A stretch of 64,000 nt of DNA from Costus lasius (GCA_027563935.2 JANVAS020000239.1:2046001-2110000); one strand, 5' to 3'; counted from the first letter of the stretch, positions 1 through 11,647 are shown. A program made the numbers and translations. Notes: a model not told the origin generated them from the sequence alone.

Positions 1-3000
1 AAGTTCAATGCCAAGTTTTTCCCCTCTAGCTTATCTGAGGAGCGCGAGGTGGAGTTTATTCATCTTGAGTAAGGCGACCTGACGGTGGATCAGTATGAGG
101 CCACATTCGCTCGGTTGTCGGGGTATGCTCCTCACTTAGTCAACACCGAGGAAAGAAGAGCCAAGAAGTTTCAGCGGGGTTTGAGGAAAGACATCAGGAC
201 AAGGGTAGCTATGCTACACTTGGAGGCCTATGCTGAAGTGGTAGACAGGGCTCGCACTGCTGAGAGGTGCATTGCTGAGATGGCTGTTGATACTATTCCA
301 GTCACTGCATCCGCCCCTAGTTCTGTGACTTACGCACCCACTCTGGGTGGTAAGGATAAGAAGGATTTCAAGAATAAGAAGAAAGACAATAAGGGCAGAT
401 ACAAACCTTATCAGAAGCCAGCCAGCACAGTTTCTCAGAATGGCAAGAAGTGTCTCCACTGTGGGAGCACTAAACATCAGGATAATGAGTGTTACAGGAA
501 GACTGGCGCTTGCTTCAGATGTGGTAAGGTGGGGCATATGATTAAGGACTGTCCTATGCCGGATGCTAGAGGACAGGGTGAGAAGCCTACTGTGCAGACT
601 CGCGTGTATGCCATCGTGGAGAGGGATGCTTCGGCTTCGAAGTCCGTGGTGGAAGGTACACTTTATGTGTTTAGTAATTTGGCACGCATTCTTTTTGATC
701 CTGGTGTCAATTTATCCTTTGTGTCTGCATGTTTTGCACTATGTCTGCCTGTGTTGCCTAGGATACTTGATTTTTGTATTTCTGTTCATACACCTATGGG
801 TGAGGCCGTATCTACAGATATAGTATATCCTGACTGTTTGATTAAGGTTGAAGGATATGATTTGCCTATTAATTTGATTAGTCTTCCTATGAAAGACTAT
901 GACATCATACTGGGCATGGATTGGCTGTCTGCCTATCATGCTACTTTAGATTGTTTTGAAAAGTTAATTACTCTGCATCTAAGTGATGGACAGCAACTGG
1001 TTATCCAAGGCCGGATTTCAGAACAGGAGCCTTTGGTGATATCTCATCTGCAGGCCAGGAAACTTTTAGCCCAGGGCTGCAAGGGGTATCTGGCGCATGT
1101 CAAGGTGCAGACTGAGCCTGATTTGGATCTGGCTAGAATTCCTGTGGTAAAAGAGTTTACTGACGTCTTCTCTGATGATTTATCTGGGTTACCACCCAGC
1201 AGAGAAGTTGAGTTTGGTATCGAGTTGTTGCCAGGCACGGCACCGATATCTAAAGCTCCTTACAGGATGGCAACTTCAGAACTGACAGAACTGAAAAAGC
1301 AACTGGAAGAACTATTAGAGAAGGGGTATATTCGACCCAGTGTTTCTCCATGGGGAGCACCTGTGTTATTTGTGAAGAAGAAGGATGGTACGATGCGCAT
1401 GTGCATCGATTACCGTCAACTCAACCAAGTGACTGTTAGGAATAAGTACCCATTACCCCGTATTGATGATCTTTTTGATCAGTTGCAGGGTGCTACTGTA
1501 TTCTCTTAAATTGACCTGAGATCGGGCTATCATCAGCTGAGAGTTCAGGAGGAGGATGTACCTAAAACTGCATTCAGGACCAGGTATGGGCACTATGAGT
1601 TTCTTGTTATGCCCTTTGGACTGACAAATGCCCCTGCGGTATTTATGGATCTGATGAACAGGGTATTCCATGAGCTTCTGGACAAATGCGTGGTCGTCTT
1701 CATTGATGATATTCTGATCTACTCCAAGAATGCGCAAGATCACTCTCAGGATTTGCGCAAGGTGCTGGAGATTCTGCGGCTGAAGCAGCTGTATGCTAAG
1801 GCCAGCAAATGTGAGTTCTGGCTAGATCAGATTGGCTTTCTGGGGCACATTATTTCTGGCCAGGGTGTGTCTGTGGATCCAGTGAAGGTGGAGGCCATTC
1901 TTCACTGGGGAAGACCAACTACAGCGACTGAGGTCAGAAGTTTTCTGGGCTTAGCTGGATACTACCGCCGTTTTGTGGAGGGTTTTTCCAAGCTGGCTGG
2001 TCCTCTGACTAAGCTAACTAGAAAGAATTTGAAGTTTGAGTGGTCTGATAATTGTGAGTGTAGTTTTCAGGAACTGAAAAGGAGATTGACCAGTGCTCCT
2101 ATCCTCATCATTCCCTGTGATGGAGAGAAGTTCACTGTGTACACTGATGCCTCTGGTAAGGGTCTTGGTGCTGTACTGATGCAGCAAGGAAAGGTAGTTG
2201 CTTATGCTTCAAGGCAACTCAAAGACTATGAGGTAAACTACCCCACTCTTGATCTGGAGTTGGCAGCTGTAGTTTTTGCCTTGAAGATCTGGAGGCACTA
2301 TCTGTTTGGACAGACATTTGAATTGTTTACAGATCACCAGAGCTTGAAGTATATCTTCACTCAGAAAGAGCTGAATATGAGACAGAGGCGATGGCTTGAA
2401 TTGATAAAGGATTATGACTTCACCATTCAATATCAGTCTGGTAAAGCCAATGTGGTGGCTGATGCTCTTAGTCGGTATCCTGTGACTCAGATAGCTGCAC
2501 TGCGATTCCAGGAGTGGCGACTATTGCAGGAGTTCAGTGACTTACATCTGAGTGTGACTCCGGGTGAGAGAGGCGGTCTTCTAGCTTCTCTCAGGGTTCA
2601 GTCAGACTTACTGCAGAGACTGAGATCAGGGCAGCAGTCAGATCCGGATATTTTACGGTGGAAAGAGAGGTATGAGCAAGGCTGGGTTGAGAATTTCAGT
2701 ATGTCGGATGATGGTCTCCTCAGATTCCGTGGAAGGGTCTGTGTCCCTGAGGACCCTGAGTTGAGAAATGAAATTCTTAAGGAAAGCCATTGCACTAAGT
2801 ATACCGTTCATCCTGGTAGTACCAAGATGTATCAGGATCTGAAAAAGACTTTCTGGTGGCATGGTATGAAGAAGGATGTGCATTTGTTTGTGTCCAGATG
2901 TTTGACCTGCCAAACCATGAAGGCTGAGCATCAGAGGCCGGGCGGTTTGATGCAGTCTCTCCCTATTCCTCAGTGGAAGTGGGAGCATATCAGTATGGAC

Positions 3001-4053
3001 TTTGTGTGTGGACTGCCCAATACCAGAAGGAATCATGATGCCGTATGGGTGATTGTGGACAGACTCACGAAGTCAGCTCATTTCTTACCGATCAAAATGA
3101 CTTACAGTTTGGATCGGTTAGCAAAACTGTACATCGATGAGATTGTCAGATTGCATGGAGTTCCCTTGGACATTGTCTCTGACCGTGATCCTCGATTTCT
3201 GTCCAGGTTTTGGAAGAAATTACAGGAAGATTTGGGAACTAATCTGAGTTTCAGCACTGCATATCATCCTCAATCTGATGGTCAGACAGAGAGAACTATT
3301 CAGACACTTGAGGATCTTCTGAGATCTTATGTGGTTGACTGGTCTGTTGAGTGGGATCTGGACTTATCACTGATAGAGTTCACCTACAACAATAGCTTTC
3401 ACTCTAGCATACAGATGGCTCCGTATGAGGCGCTATATGGAAGGAAATGCAGAACACCTATATGCTGGGAGGAAACTGGGGACAGAACAGTGCTAAGGTC
3501 TGATGCTGTTCAGGAAGCCACTGAGAAGATCAGAGAAATTCAGAGAAAGATGAAGATTGCTCAGGATAGACAGAAGAGTTATGCTGATGTGAGGCGGCGT
3601 CCTCTTGAGTTTTTGGTGGGAGAGCATGTTTTCCTAAAGGTCTCACCTATGAAAGGGGTGATGAGATTTGGGAAGAGGGGGAAATTGAGTCCCAGGTACA
3701 TTGGTCCCTTTGATATCATTGAGAGGGTTGGACCTGTGGCATACCGACTTGCTCTGCCCCCATCACTGGAACACCTCCATAATGTGTTCCATGTTTCTGC
3801 ACTCAGAAAATATTGTTCTGATCCTTCTCATGTTCTAGAGTTGGAACCTCTTCAGCTTGAAGAGAACATGACTTTTGTGGTGAAACCTCTCAGAATTGAA
3901 GATAGAAAAGAGAAAGTGCAGAGAAATAAGGTTATTCCACTTGTGAAAGTCATCTGGGGAAATCAGTCTGTTGAGGAAGCCTCTTGGGAGGTTGAAGCAG
4001 ATATGAGAAAGGAGCATCCTCACCTGTTCAGTGATGGGCTTGGTCAGCTTTAG
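1..4053 (+). pseudogene. gypsy gag-pol polyprotein with two in-frame stops
   Basis: One plus-strand frame runs from base 1 to the stop at 4051-4053, broken by TAA at 70-72 (a CAA in the usual gag context) and TAA at 1507-1509 (expected Lys in the RT block [13 protein letters not shown]). Domains in order: retrotransposon gag; two CCHC knuckles at 451-492 and 511-552; retropepsin, whose active site at 697-705 reads D-P-G instead of the usual D-S/T-G; RT with FIDD at 1699-1710; RNase H (YTDAS near 2143); integrase with an HHCC finger (about 2788-2925) and catalytic Asp 2998, Asp 3181 and Glu 3289, the last two 35 residues apart; and a chromodomain-like tail (about 3890-4040). RT and integrase catalytic residues are present. 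The stops and the altered protease site indicate a non-autonomous copy unless the stops are suppressed. Confidence 0.92.
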
Positions 4054-4069
4054 AGGACTAAAGCTCTAT

Positions 4070-4081
4070 AAGGGGGGAGGA
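4070..4081 (+). other. polypurine tract of gypsy element
   Basis: The purine run AAGGGGGGAGGA lies directly before the TGTAAC start of the LTR. This is the expected primer for plus-strand DNA synthesis. Confidence 0.85.
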
Positions 4082-4212
4082 TGTAACGCCCTCGATTTTT
4101 CTGAATTATGATTTAAGGTTAGAAATTTTGTTCTGTATTTTTATCTGTTAAAATTTTGGGATTTTTACCTAAGTGTAGGAATTTTTTCCTACAGGGCAAA
4201 AATAATTATTTT

Positions 4213-4236
4213 GGTTGGGGATTTGAACCCTCAACC
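4213..4236 (-). other. tRNA T-arm/B-box-like hairpin in gypsy LTR
   Basis: On the minus strand GGTTCAAATCC (4219-4229) fits the Pol III B-box consensus GGTTCRANNCC. It sits in a hairpin with arms GGTTG+GGG and CCC+CAACC (one bulged base). I see no convincing A box or cloverleaf, so this is a tRNA-like fragment, not a tRNA gene. Confidence 0.45.
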
Positions 4237-4689
4237 TTGATTCTTTGCTCCTGGAATTTCTTCCACCATGGTGGCACATATTCAGATGTAATTGGAGTGG
4301 CGCAGGGTGGTTAAGCCCAGGTAAGCCCATAAAACCGATTTTTCACTTAAGTTTACTGGGTTATTGGATCTTGGATCTGTTTGGGGTGGAAAAAAAAAGG
4401 GAATTTGCGTGAGGGCTCCTCTCCCTCACGACTTTTGTTTGTTTCTGCCCTAGCCGCCTTGGTTGTCGCCCTCACTGTGCTTGGCGCCTCTTGGAATTTT
4501 CTGACGCTGGTGGTGGCAGACTGGTGGTGGACGAACTTCCTGGTGATCCTCTGTCTTGGAGTTTTTCTCTGTGGACGATTTTTCAGTGAGTAATTCAATC
4601 ATAAGGAGTCTAATCCGCTAAATTGTAGATTATCATTCAATTAAAATTCGTTATTTGCAATGATTATTCGTATGGGGTCGAATTCAAAT

Positions 4690-5290
4690 ATTTATAGGGT
4701 TTTAAAATCCTGTTCTGCTGAAATCTGCATTCTCTAATCTGACCTTTGTGTACTATAACCCCAATATCTCATGGCCTATAGATCCAAATTGCACGAAATA
4801 AATTTTGTATGAAACTAGATACATTCGGCTTTAATTTGAATATGATATCGACCATATCCGAGCTGTATTCGTATTTCAATCTGTATGGCGATCTAGCTGT
4901 ACAAAATCAGTTTTCTGGAAATCTGAATTTCGACCTTTATGTGTTCAAACCATCATATCTCCCTAGGTATAGCTCGAAATCTTGCCAAATCAGTTTTATT
5001 AGAAAGTAGACTCGAAGGGATTCATTTTTATTACCATATCGCCTATTTTCTGTTAGTTATTGGATCTGAAATTTGTGTCGCAATTCTGATGTAGGAATCT
5101 GTTTTCTGGAATTCTGAAATCCCGACCTTTCTATGTTCGAACACCCATACCTCCCCGGTTATAACTCCAAATCCGATGGATTCAGTTCTATTGGAAAGTA
5201 GGTCCAAACAGCTTCATTGTGAATATCATATTGCCTATTTTAGATTTCTTACTCGGTCTGAAACATCTGTTGCAAGTATGATATATTAAT
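4690..5290. repeat. diverged ~200-bp direct repeats in gypsy LTR
   Basis: Roughly three imperfect copies of a unit with recurring phrases: 'tctgttttctggaattctga', 'cgaccttt..tgttc.aac', 'atatctccc' and 'ttggaaagtag'. Boundaries are approximate because the copies are well diverged. Confidence 0.5.
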
Positions 5291-5800
5291 CTGTTTTTTT
5301 GAAACATCTGTTTAATTGTTTGTTACGCGAATAATTTCTGTTCTGTACATATGTAGTGAATTTCTGAAACTTTGAATGTGTTATAACCTTTGTGAGAACA
5401 TAGAATGGTTTGACCTGAATTAAGGATAGTTGTATGAAATCTAAGGAATTCACTCATATATTACTTCTAGTTGACGGTAAAAATTATGGAAAATGTTCAG
5501 CTTTTATTTTCTGCAAATTGTAATTTTGTTAAGGACTGGATATTGGGGTGTGTCATTTTCTGGTTTGTGAGACACTTTGGGCATGATGTGAGATTTGAGT
5601 GGTGGTTAGTCCTACTCCTCCGTTTCAGCATGATCTGCTCTGTAAAAATTATGCCCTAGTGTAGCACTCTTCCGTGTCCTTATCCTCCTTCTGTGGCGCT
5701 GTAATGGTGCTGATAGTCTACTACGACCCATGAGACACTAGTGAAGGGTAGATGTGAGCTGGTCTCACCTTTCGTTCTCCCTCCACTATTTCTGTTCTGT

Positions 5801-5952
5801 TCTGGGTATTGGAGGCCAGAGTGCCACGTCCTGACAAGACGGGGGCCACCCACTGATACCTCCTCTACCATTCTGTTCTGGGTATTGGAGGCCAGAGTGC
5901 CACGTCCTGACAAGACGGGGGCCACCCACTGATACCTCCTCTACCATTCTGT
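5801..5952. repeat. 76-bp perfect tandem duplication in gypsy LTR
   Basis: The unit starting tctgggtattggaggccaga at 5801 repeats at 5877 with period 76 and no difference that I can see. It is a recent local duplication in the LTR. It is an ordinary tandem repeat, with no spacers. Confidence 0.9.
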
Positions 5953-6099
5953 TTTCTGATATGCATGCATGTCTCGTCCTCGGCAGAGGTGGGGTCATAC
6001 CTTCTGTGGTCATCAGACCTTCTGTGGTCTTCAGGCCTTCTGTGGCCTTTCTGTTTCCGATGTAGACTATCCGTTTGGATTCTGAAAAATTCTGACTTT

Positions 6100-6216
6100 C
6101 TGTCTGTCAGTTCCGATTTTCTGTTGTTCTGTTTCGATCTGTCTGTCAGTTCCGATTTTCTGTAGTTCTGTTTCGATCTGTCTGTCAGCTCCGATTTTCT
6201 GTAGTTCTGTAGTATA
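6100..6216. repeat. 39-bp triplicated unit in gypsy LTR
   Basis: Three copies start at 6100, 6139 and 6178, each beginning ctgtctgtcag followed by ttccgattttctg (ctccgattttctg in copy three). The sequence is pyrimidine-rich with recurring TTCTG words. Confidence 0.85.
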
Positions 6217-7080
6217 GGTGTGTTGGGCGGTGTGATTAGTTATAATTGTCTGTAATTGATTATGTTTTGCTTCTGATATGGTATTTTATTATGTTTTGTT
6301 TTTGATATAAGTGTGCATGTTAAGTGTTTTATCTGCAAGCATGTTTCTGATATTTTTTTGATGTGTACTATGGATGGCTTTTAGTGTCTTTTACTCACTG
6401 AGCTTTTTAGCTCACCCCCGTTGTTTTAATATTTTCAGGTGAGACATCAGGACAGTGATTGCTACCGCTTTGATTTCTAAGATTTGTTATGATGCTAATG
6501 TTTTACATAATTTCTAAGAGTTGTCTTCTAAAGATCTATCAGGCCTGCGTGCCTAACTTAATTATATGACACGTTTTATCTCCTGAGGGCTTATGCCTGT
6601 TTTCAGGATATTATATTATGTTATAGTTGTCTCGTTTTAATTGTTGGATACGAGTTTTGGATTCATGAGAATTGAAATCGTTATTATTCTGAAATGTCCG
6701 ATTTGAGATTTATTGTAGTCGGAATACTTTGAGGTGTGTGACCAAGATTTTGTTGTATTTGGTATCTGAATATCAGTTTCTACAATATTTCTGAAATTTG
6801 TGTTCTCCACATATGTGTAGTGTGGATATCTGTTTTGTTCCAGGATATGTGGGTCTGTGCAGCAGTAACTTAGTATACTTGCTGCCGGATTTTCTGGATT
6901 TCCGGATTTCTATTTCCTAGTAATCGATCCTACTCAGTTCTGTGCGGTTTTCAGTTCCGTAGTAATGTCCTTCGATGCCGCTTTCTTCTTATGTTTTAAT
7001 GGAAGAGTAAAAAAAAAAATTTTTAAAACCCCGTATTTTTTACCTGTATGCGTGTGGGGTGTGATCTGAGGGATGTTACA

Positions 7081-7085
7081 GAAGG
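7081..7085. repeat. presumed TSD (gaagg) of the gypsy insertion
   Basis: The LTR ends GTTACA at 7080 and the next bases gaagg belong to copia integrase (compare ctgaaggagtgtgg at 61449-61462). The matching left copy lies outside the window, so this is inferred. Confidence 0.5.
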
Positions 7086-9298
7086 AGTGTGGGATTATCT
7101 CACAGCTCACTCCACCAGGAACACCGCAGTGGAATGGTGTGTCCGAAAGGAGTAACAGAACCTTATTGGATATGGTTCGTTCAATGATGAGTCAGGCTAC
7201 TCTACCTTACTCCTTTTGGGGATTTCCACTGGAAACAGCTGCAAAGGTACTAAACCGAGTGCCATCCAAGGCAGTTTCAAAGACTCCATATGAGTTATGG
7301 TATGGGAAACAGCCGAGCTTGACATTTATCAAGATCTGGGGTTGCGAGGCTTATGTCAAAAAGCTCGCCTCTGGGAAACTAGAGAGCAGATCTGAGAAAT
7401 GCATCTTTGTCGGTTACCCTAAGGAAACTAAGGGTTATTATTTCTACGATCCCAAAGAGAACAAGGTATTTGTTGCTCGGACGGCTATTTTTCTTGAGAA
7501 GGAATTTCTTCTGCAAGAGGCCAGTGGGAGAGAAATAAAGTTGGATGAGAATCCAGATGAAGGACAAAGTAGTCAAGCACAGTTGGATGAGCCTGAGCCA
7601 GTAGATCAGGTTATTGAGCAACCTGAGGCTCAGATATCACGGGAACCGCGAAGATCGGGAAGGATCCGTCGACAGCCTGAGCGCTATGACGGAGTCTACA
7701 TCATTGATCATGATGAACCCCTCACTTATGCGGAAGCGGTCAGTGGACCGGAATCAGCGAGATGGCTTGAAGCTATGCGAGCCGAGATGGACTCCATGTC
7801 AGATAACCAAGTTTGGGATTTGGTTGATCCGCCTCCGGGAATAATCCCTATAGGCTGTAAATGGATCTTCAAGAAGAAGATTGACATGGATGGTAACGTG
7901 GTTACCTATAAAGGCAGGCTAGTTGCGAAAGGTTTCAAACAAATCTACGGAATAGATTATGATGAAACTTTATCTCCTGTAGCCATGTTCAAGTCTATTC
8001 GGATCATTCTTGCGATAGCAGCATATTACGATTATGAGATCTGGCAGATGGATGTGAAGACCGCTTTCCTTAATGGAAATCTGGATGAGGATGTGTATAT
8101 GACACAACCTGAAGGTTTCACTAATCCATCCGATCGTCATAAAATATGCAAGTTAAAGAAGTCCATTTATGGACTTAAGCAAGCATCAAGAAGCTGGAAT
8201 ATTCGTTTTGATGAATCAATTTGTGAATTTGGTTTCATCAAGAATGAAGATGACCCGTGTGTATATAAGAGGTTTAGTGGGAGAGTTATTACTTTCCTAG
8301 TCCTCTATGTCGATGATATCTTGATCATTGGAAACGATATTCCTGAACTACATGCGGTTAAAGCATGGTTAAGAAAATGTTTCCAGATGAAAGATCTAGG
8401 AGAAGCAGCCTATGTATTAGGTGTGCAGATCTACAGAGATAGATCTAAGAGGCTTCTCGGGCTGTGCCAGAGTACTTACATCGATAAAGTCCTGGAGAGA
8501 TTTCATTTAGAGAATTCTAAAAGAGGATATCTTCCAGTCAGACATGGTCTGAATCTTTCGAAGAGTCAGTGTCCACAAACACAGACTGAGAAAGATGAAA
8601 TGGACAATACGCCTTATGCTTCGGCTATTGGGTCCATTATGTATGCGATGTTGTGTACTCGCCCAGACGTTGCTTAAGGGTTAAGCGTAACCAGTCGATT
8701 CCAAAGTAATCCAGGTCAGGCACACTGGATTGCAGTCAAGAACATTTTGAAATATCTGCGGAGGACCAAAGATATGTTCTTGGTGTATGGTGGTCAGGAA
8801 GAACTCAGTATTGAAGGATATACTGACGCTTCGTTCCAGTCTGACCAGGATGATTTCTGATCGCAATCAGGCTATGTTTTTAGCTTGAATGGAGGTGCAG
8901 TGGTGTGGAAAAGTTTCCAACAATCTATCGTTGCTGATTCCACAACAGAAGCCGAGTATGTTGCAGCCTCAGAAGCATCTAAGGAGGCAGTGTGGATTCA
9001 TAAGTTCATTCAGGAACTTGGTGTTGTTCCTTCGAGTGCAGATCCTTTTGTTATCTTCTGTGATAACACTGGAGCAATAGCACAAGCAAAGGAACCACGG
9101 TCGCACCAGAAGTCCAAGCACATACAGAGGAGGTTTCACTTGATCCGGGAGATCATTGATCGTGGCGAGATCAAAATCTGTAAGGTTTATACAGATGACA
9201 ATCTGGCTGACCCGCTTACAAAGCCTCTGGCGCAGCAGAAGCATGAGAAGCACTGTAATAATATGGGTTTGAGATTTCTCAACCATTATATTAAGTGC

Positions 9299-9309
9299 AA
9301 GTGGGAGAT
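9299..9309 (+). other. polypurine tract of copia A
   Basis: AAGTGGGAGAT directly precedes the LTR start TGTTGGGG. The same tract precedes the LTR in every copy of the family in this window. Confidence 0.8.
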
Positions 9310-10996
9310 TGTTGGGGTATGCCCTTAAGGCTAATGTTTGAGGCCTTGGGATTCTTTCAGTATCATGTATAAACTCTAATGTTTATAAAGGCAATGGTTC
9401 TAATTCAGGTTGTTACATTATCTGCTGCAATAAGTGTACTTCTGAATAATGTCTCAATGCTGTTCAGCTAGGCTGACATGCTATAAAGTCCTTAGTCGAG
9501 ATATCTTGGTGAACATGAGACAGCCTTAATATGATTGAGACTAATATGTGTTCTAATCTTATAGGATGCTTCGAGCATGGAATAAGATGTAGACTCATGG
9601 GTACATTGGATGTACTGGACAGACCCTACTAGGATATTCAATTGCTTGTCACAATGTGAATAATCCTTGTATGCAACAAGTGGCATATTTCCTCTGAGTT
9701 GAGATCACTTGTGTTTCTAAATGATAATTGTCATTGTTTTGAGGTAGTTCAATATCATTTGAAACATAATGGTTATAGACTATCTTGGATAATGATCATT
9801 AGTCAGGTTAGGATACTAATGATAGATAAAGGATTGCCGTCTCCTAGTTTGGAGTGTGATGTTCTATAGGGGCCCCCCTTGGATGAGATGATTGAGAAAG
9901 TGTATGGCCATACCCAGATGACTGTGTTCATCTGATCTAATCATTCTCATCATATTGGAGCTACAGGCTTGACACGCTTGTCCAATAAGAACATCCAGTG
10001 GCAAAGGAAACATGTATGCCTTGTGAAGTGGATTCACACCTGTGCTGTGGTTTGGGTGTAGTCTTGGAAGACTCTTTCTTTTATATCGGGAGACAATGAT
10101 GTGTTGCTAGATACCCCTCACTGATCGTGATGACGTAAGTTATCGTTACCAACATTTAAAGGAAACCCTCAGGGTCGCACAATTTGATGATATGGCTTAC
10201 TTAAGTCAGATCGTGTGGACTGAATTGTTGAGGTTCAGTTTAAAGGGATTTAATCTCTGATTGTGAGTGAGATCTGGTCTGATCATGTTTGATTGATTAG
10301 GGCTTGAGATCGGTAAGCTTCGATTGAGAGAATGGATGCTAGATCGGTGAGATCAGGAGCATCAAGAGATCAACGGTCAGATCAAGAACCTTAGGGTTTA
10401 ATATGATCTGGACTAATGGCTTGGGTTAATTGGTCTTTGAACCAAACCAAAATTGAACCAGCTCATCATGTGAGCGCACGGTTCAAGTTAAGAGAAATAT
10501 GCGATTGGGAAAAACCCTTGATCGCATGTTGAGGAGTGGCTTTCTATTTTTAGAAAGCATGATCACATACGTGACCATGCCTCACCTCTTCACGCCTATT
10601 GTTGTCGCCCCTCTCTTCTCGTGTGTTTGCTTGGGGGCATTCTCGTGGAAGAGGCTTTGACGACAAGGAAGAATCGCCAAGTGTGGATCTCATCTTCTTC
10701 ATCCCTTCTCACACGACAAGGTCACTTTGAGAACCTTGCTAGCACAAGGAGCGTCCAAGGAGCAAGCCATCGATCATCTTGTGTGTGGCGCTTTGGAGGA
10801 GAACCCCATCGTTCTCTCTTCTTCCTAGACACCATCTAAGCGATGGCCATGGTATGAGTCGCTACCATTCTATTTCGGTTAATTTATAAAGTTGATCATA
10901 TATCATGCATTCGATCCCTAGAAACCCCTTCCGCTGCATGTAAACCTCCATATGCGCCTATTAGGGTTTCGCTTCCCCCTTGTTAGGGGACTTTCA
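9310..10996 (+). repeat. 3' LTR of copia A (1687 bp)
   Basis: Starts TGTTGGGGTATGCCC and ends GGGGACTTTCA. It contains the family's antisense 64-codon ORF (9492-9686, minus), the hairpin near gatgacgtaagttatc (about 10128-10143), a C(A/T)8G box (10544-10553) inside an inverted repeat, and the conserved CCTTGCTAGCACAAGG (10734-10749). The whole stretch is LTR with no other gene. Confidence 0.9.
10544..10553 (+). promoter_or_regulatory. C(A/T)8G (CArG-like) box in hairpin, LTR of A
   Basis: CTATTTTTAG flanked by inverted arms (GCTTTCTA...TAGAAAGC). Every other sampled LTR of the family has an A/T-rich ten-mer at this place, although the flanks differ strongly. It could be a MADS-box type site or a TATA-like core promoter; function is inferred. 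Confidence 0.4.
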
Positions 10997-11389
10997 TCAC
11001 GTTAGAGAGCATTGCTCTATTCTCGCTCGCCTCTTCCTCTCGTCGCCTCTCTCTCGTGTGGTGAGTCTCCACGCAAAGGAGAAGAGAAGAAAGCCAAGAG
11101 ACATCTCTCATCTCCTTCACGAAGGGAAACCTTGAAGCTTTGCTAGCACAAAGACGCCAAGGGAGTAGTCATCTTCATCTTGTGTGCGTCACCTTTGGAG
11201 GAGAGCCGCTCGCCCTCTTGCTTCCAAGTCGCCATCCAAGCAATGGCAATGGTATGATCCCCTTCTTGATCTATACAAGACTTAAGTTGATCTATGTTCA
11301 TACATGCGATCCTAGGAAACCCTAGATTCCGCCCATGCAAGTTTTTATATGCGCATGCTTTAGGGTTTCGCCCCCTTAGAGAACTTTCA
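10997..11389 (+). repeat. right part of an LTR of copia G
   Basis: Continues the family LTR after the A insertion (tcctctcg, tttgctagcacaaag, tttggaggagagcc, gccatccaagcaatggcaatggtatga) and ends GAGAACTTTCA. The left part lies beyond A, outside the window. It is clearly more diverged than the other LTRs, consistent with an older insertion. Confidence 0.75.
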
Positions 11390-11647
11390 GTCTTAACTAA
11401 GAGGAATTGTGCACGGCACAATTGGCCGGCATGCCTACCTAAGGAAGCATGAGACACTCTGTGCATCCCAACTCACCCTCGTGAGTCGCGGAGACCTCAT
11501 GTGAAATTAGGATCCTACTCACCTCTTTCCATGTTGAGTATGAGAGTTCTCAACTTGTTTTGGAAGTAGTGGGAGCATGGCATTTAATTTAAAGTCCTTG
11601 TTAAATGCTTTATCATAGTACTTATTTTACTTATTTGCTTCTTGTAG
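11390..11647 (+). other. shortened leader of copia G
   Basis: No tRNA-Met primer site follows the LTR end, and only the last part of the usual 1.8-kb leader is recognisable (gtgcatcc...gagtcgcggagacc...aaattaggatcc matches the leader end of B, C, D and E). About 1.5 kb appears deleted. Confidence 0.6.

Larger units (their letters stand above)
1..7080 (+). mobile_element. Ty3/gypsy chromovirus (Tekay-like), 5' end off window
   Basis: The element begins before the window. It contains a gag-pol reading frame, a purine tract and a 3' LTR of 3.0 kb. At 7080 it ends abruptly inside copia integrase sequence, so it inserted into copia copy A. The bases just after it (gaagg) continue the copia frame and would be one half of its TSD; the other half lies outside the window. 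The C-terminal chromodomain-like tail after integrase and the very long TGTAAC...GTTACA LTR fit the Tekay/Del chromovirus clade of plants. The clade is inferred from motifs, not from a tree. Confidence 0.9.
4082..7080 (+). repeat. 3' LTR of the gypsy element (2999 bp)
   Basis: Starts TGTAACGCCC directly after the purine tract and ends GGATGTTACA, giving inverted ends TGTAAC/GTTACA. It has no coding capacity I believe in. It holds diverged internal repeats (about 4690-5290), a perfect 76-bp duplication, a 39-bp triplication and a tRNA T-arm-like hairpin, listed separately. A segment around 6390-6440 (tcactgagct...gctcaccccc...ttttcaggt) recurs in reverse in the solo LTR at 26904-29361, linking the two as related gypsy families. 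Confidence 0.9.
7081..9328 (+). pseudogene. copia A pol fragment (integrase C-term, RT, RNase H)
   Basis: The frame starts in integrase (KECGIISQLTPPGTPQWNG, with the catalytic Glu in VSER), then RT with YVDD (about 8309-8320) and RNase H (YTDAS, STTEAEY, FCDNTGA). It is broken by TAA at 8675-8677 (Tyr TAC in other copies) and TGA at 8858-8860 (Arg CGA in B, C and D). The normal terminal TAG is TAT at 9287-9289, so the frame reads through into the LTR to a TAA ending at 9328. Sequence features (RIILAIAAYY, SICEFGF, PELHAV) group it with E and apart from B, C and D. E carries the same TGA. Confidence 0.92.
7081..10996 (+). mobile_element. copia element A, 3' portion
   Basis: The right part of a Ty1/copia element of the window's dominant family: integrase C-terminus, RT, RNase H, purine tract and 3' LTR. 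Its left part is cut off by the gypsy insertion and the window edge. A lies inside an LTR of the older relative G: the sequence right of its LTR end (10997 on) continues an LTR of the same family, with tcacg (10997-11001) as the likely TSD. Confidence 0.88.

Noticed and set aside
5741..6013. Short ORFs across the 76-bp duplication of the gypsy LTR
   Set aside because: They repeat because the DNA is duplicated (76 bp is not a multiple of three), and no domain is seen.
5801..6216. Possible CRISPR-like array
   Set aside because: The units are directly adjacent with no unique spacers, in a plant LTR.
11320..11335. CCCTA-containing words in several LTRs as telomere-like repeats
   Set aside because: They are single words such as gaaaccctag, never in tandem arrays.
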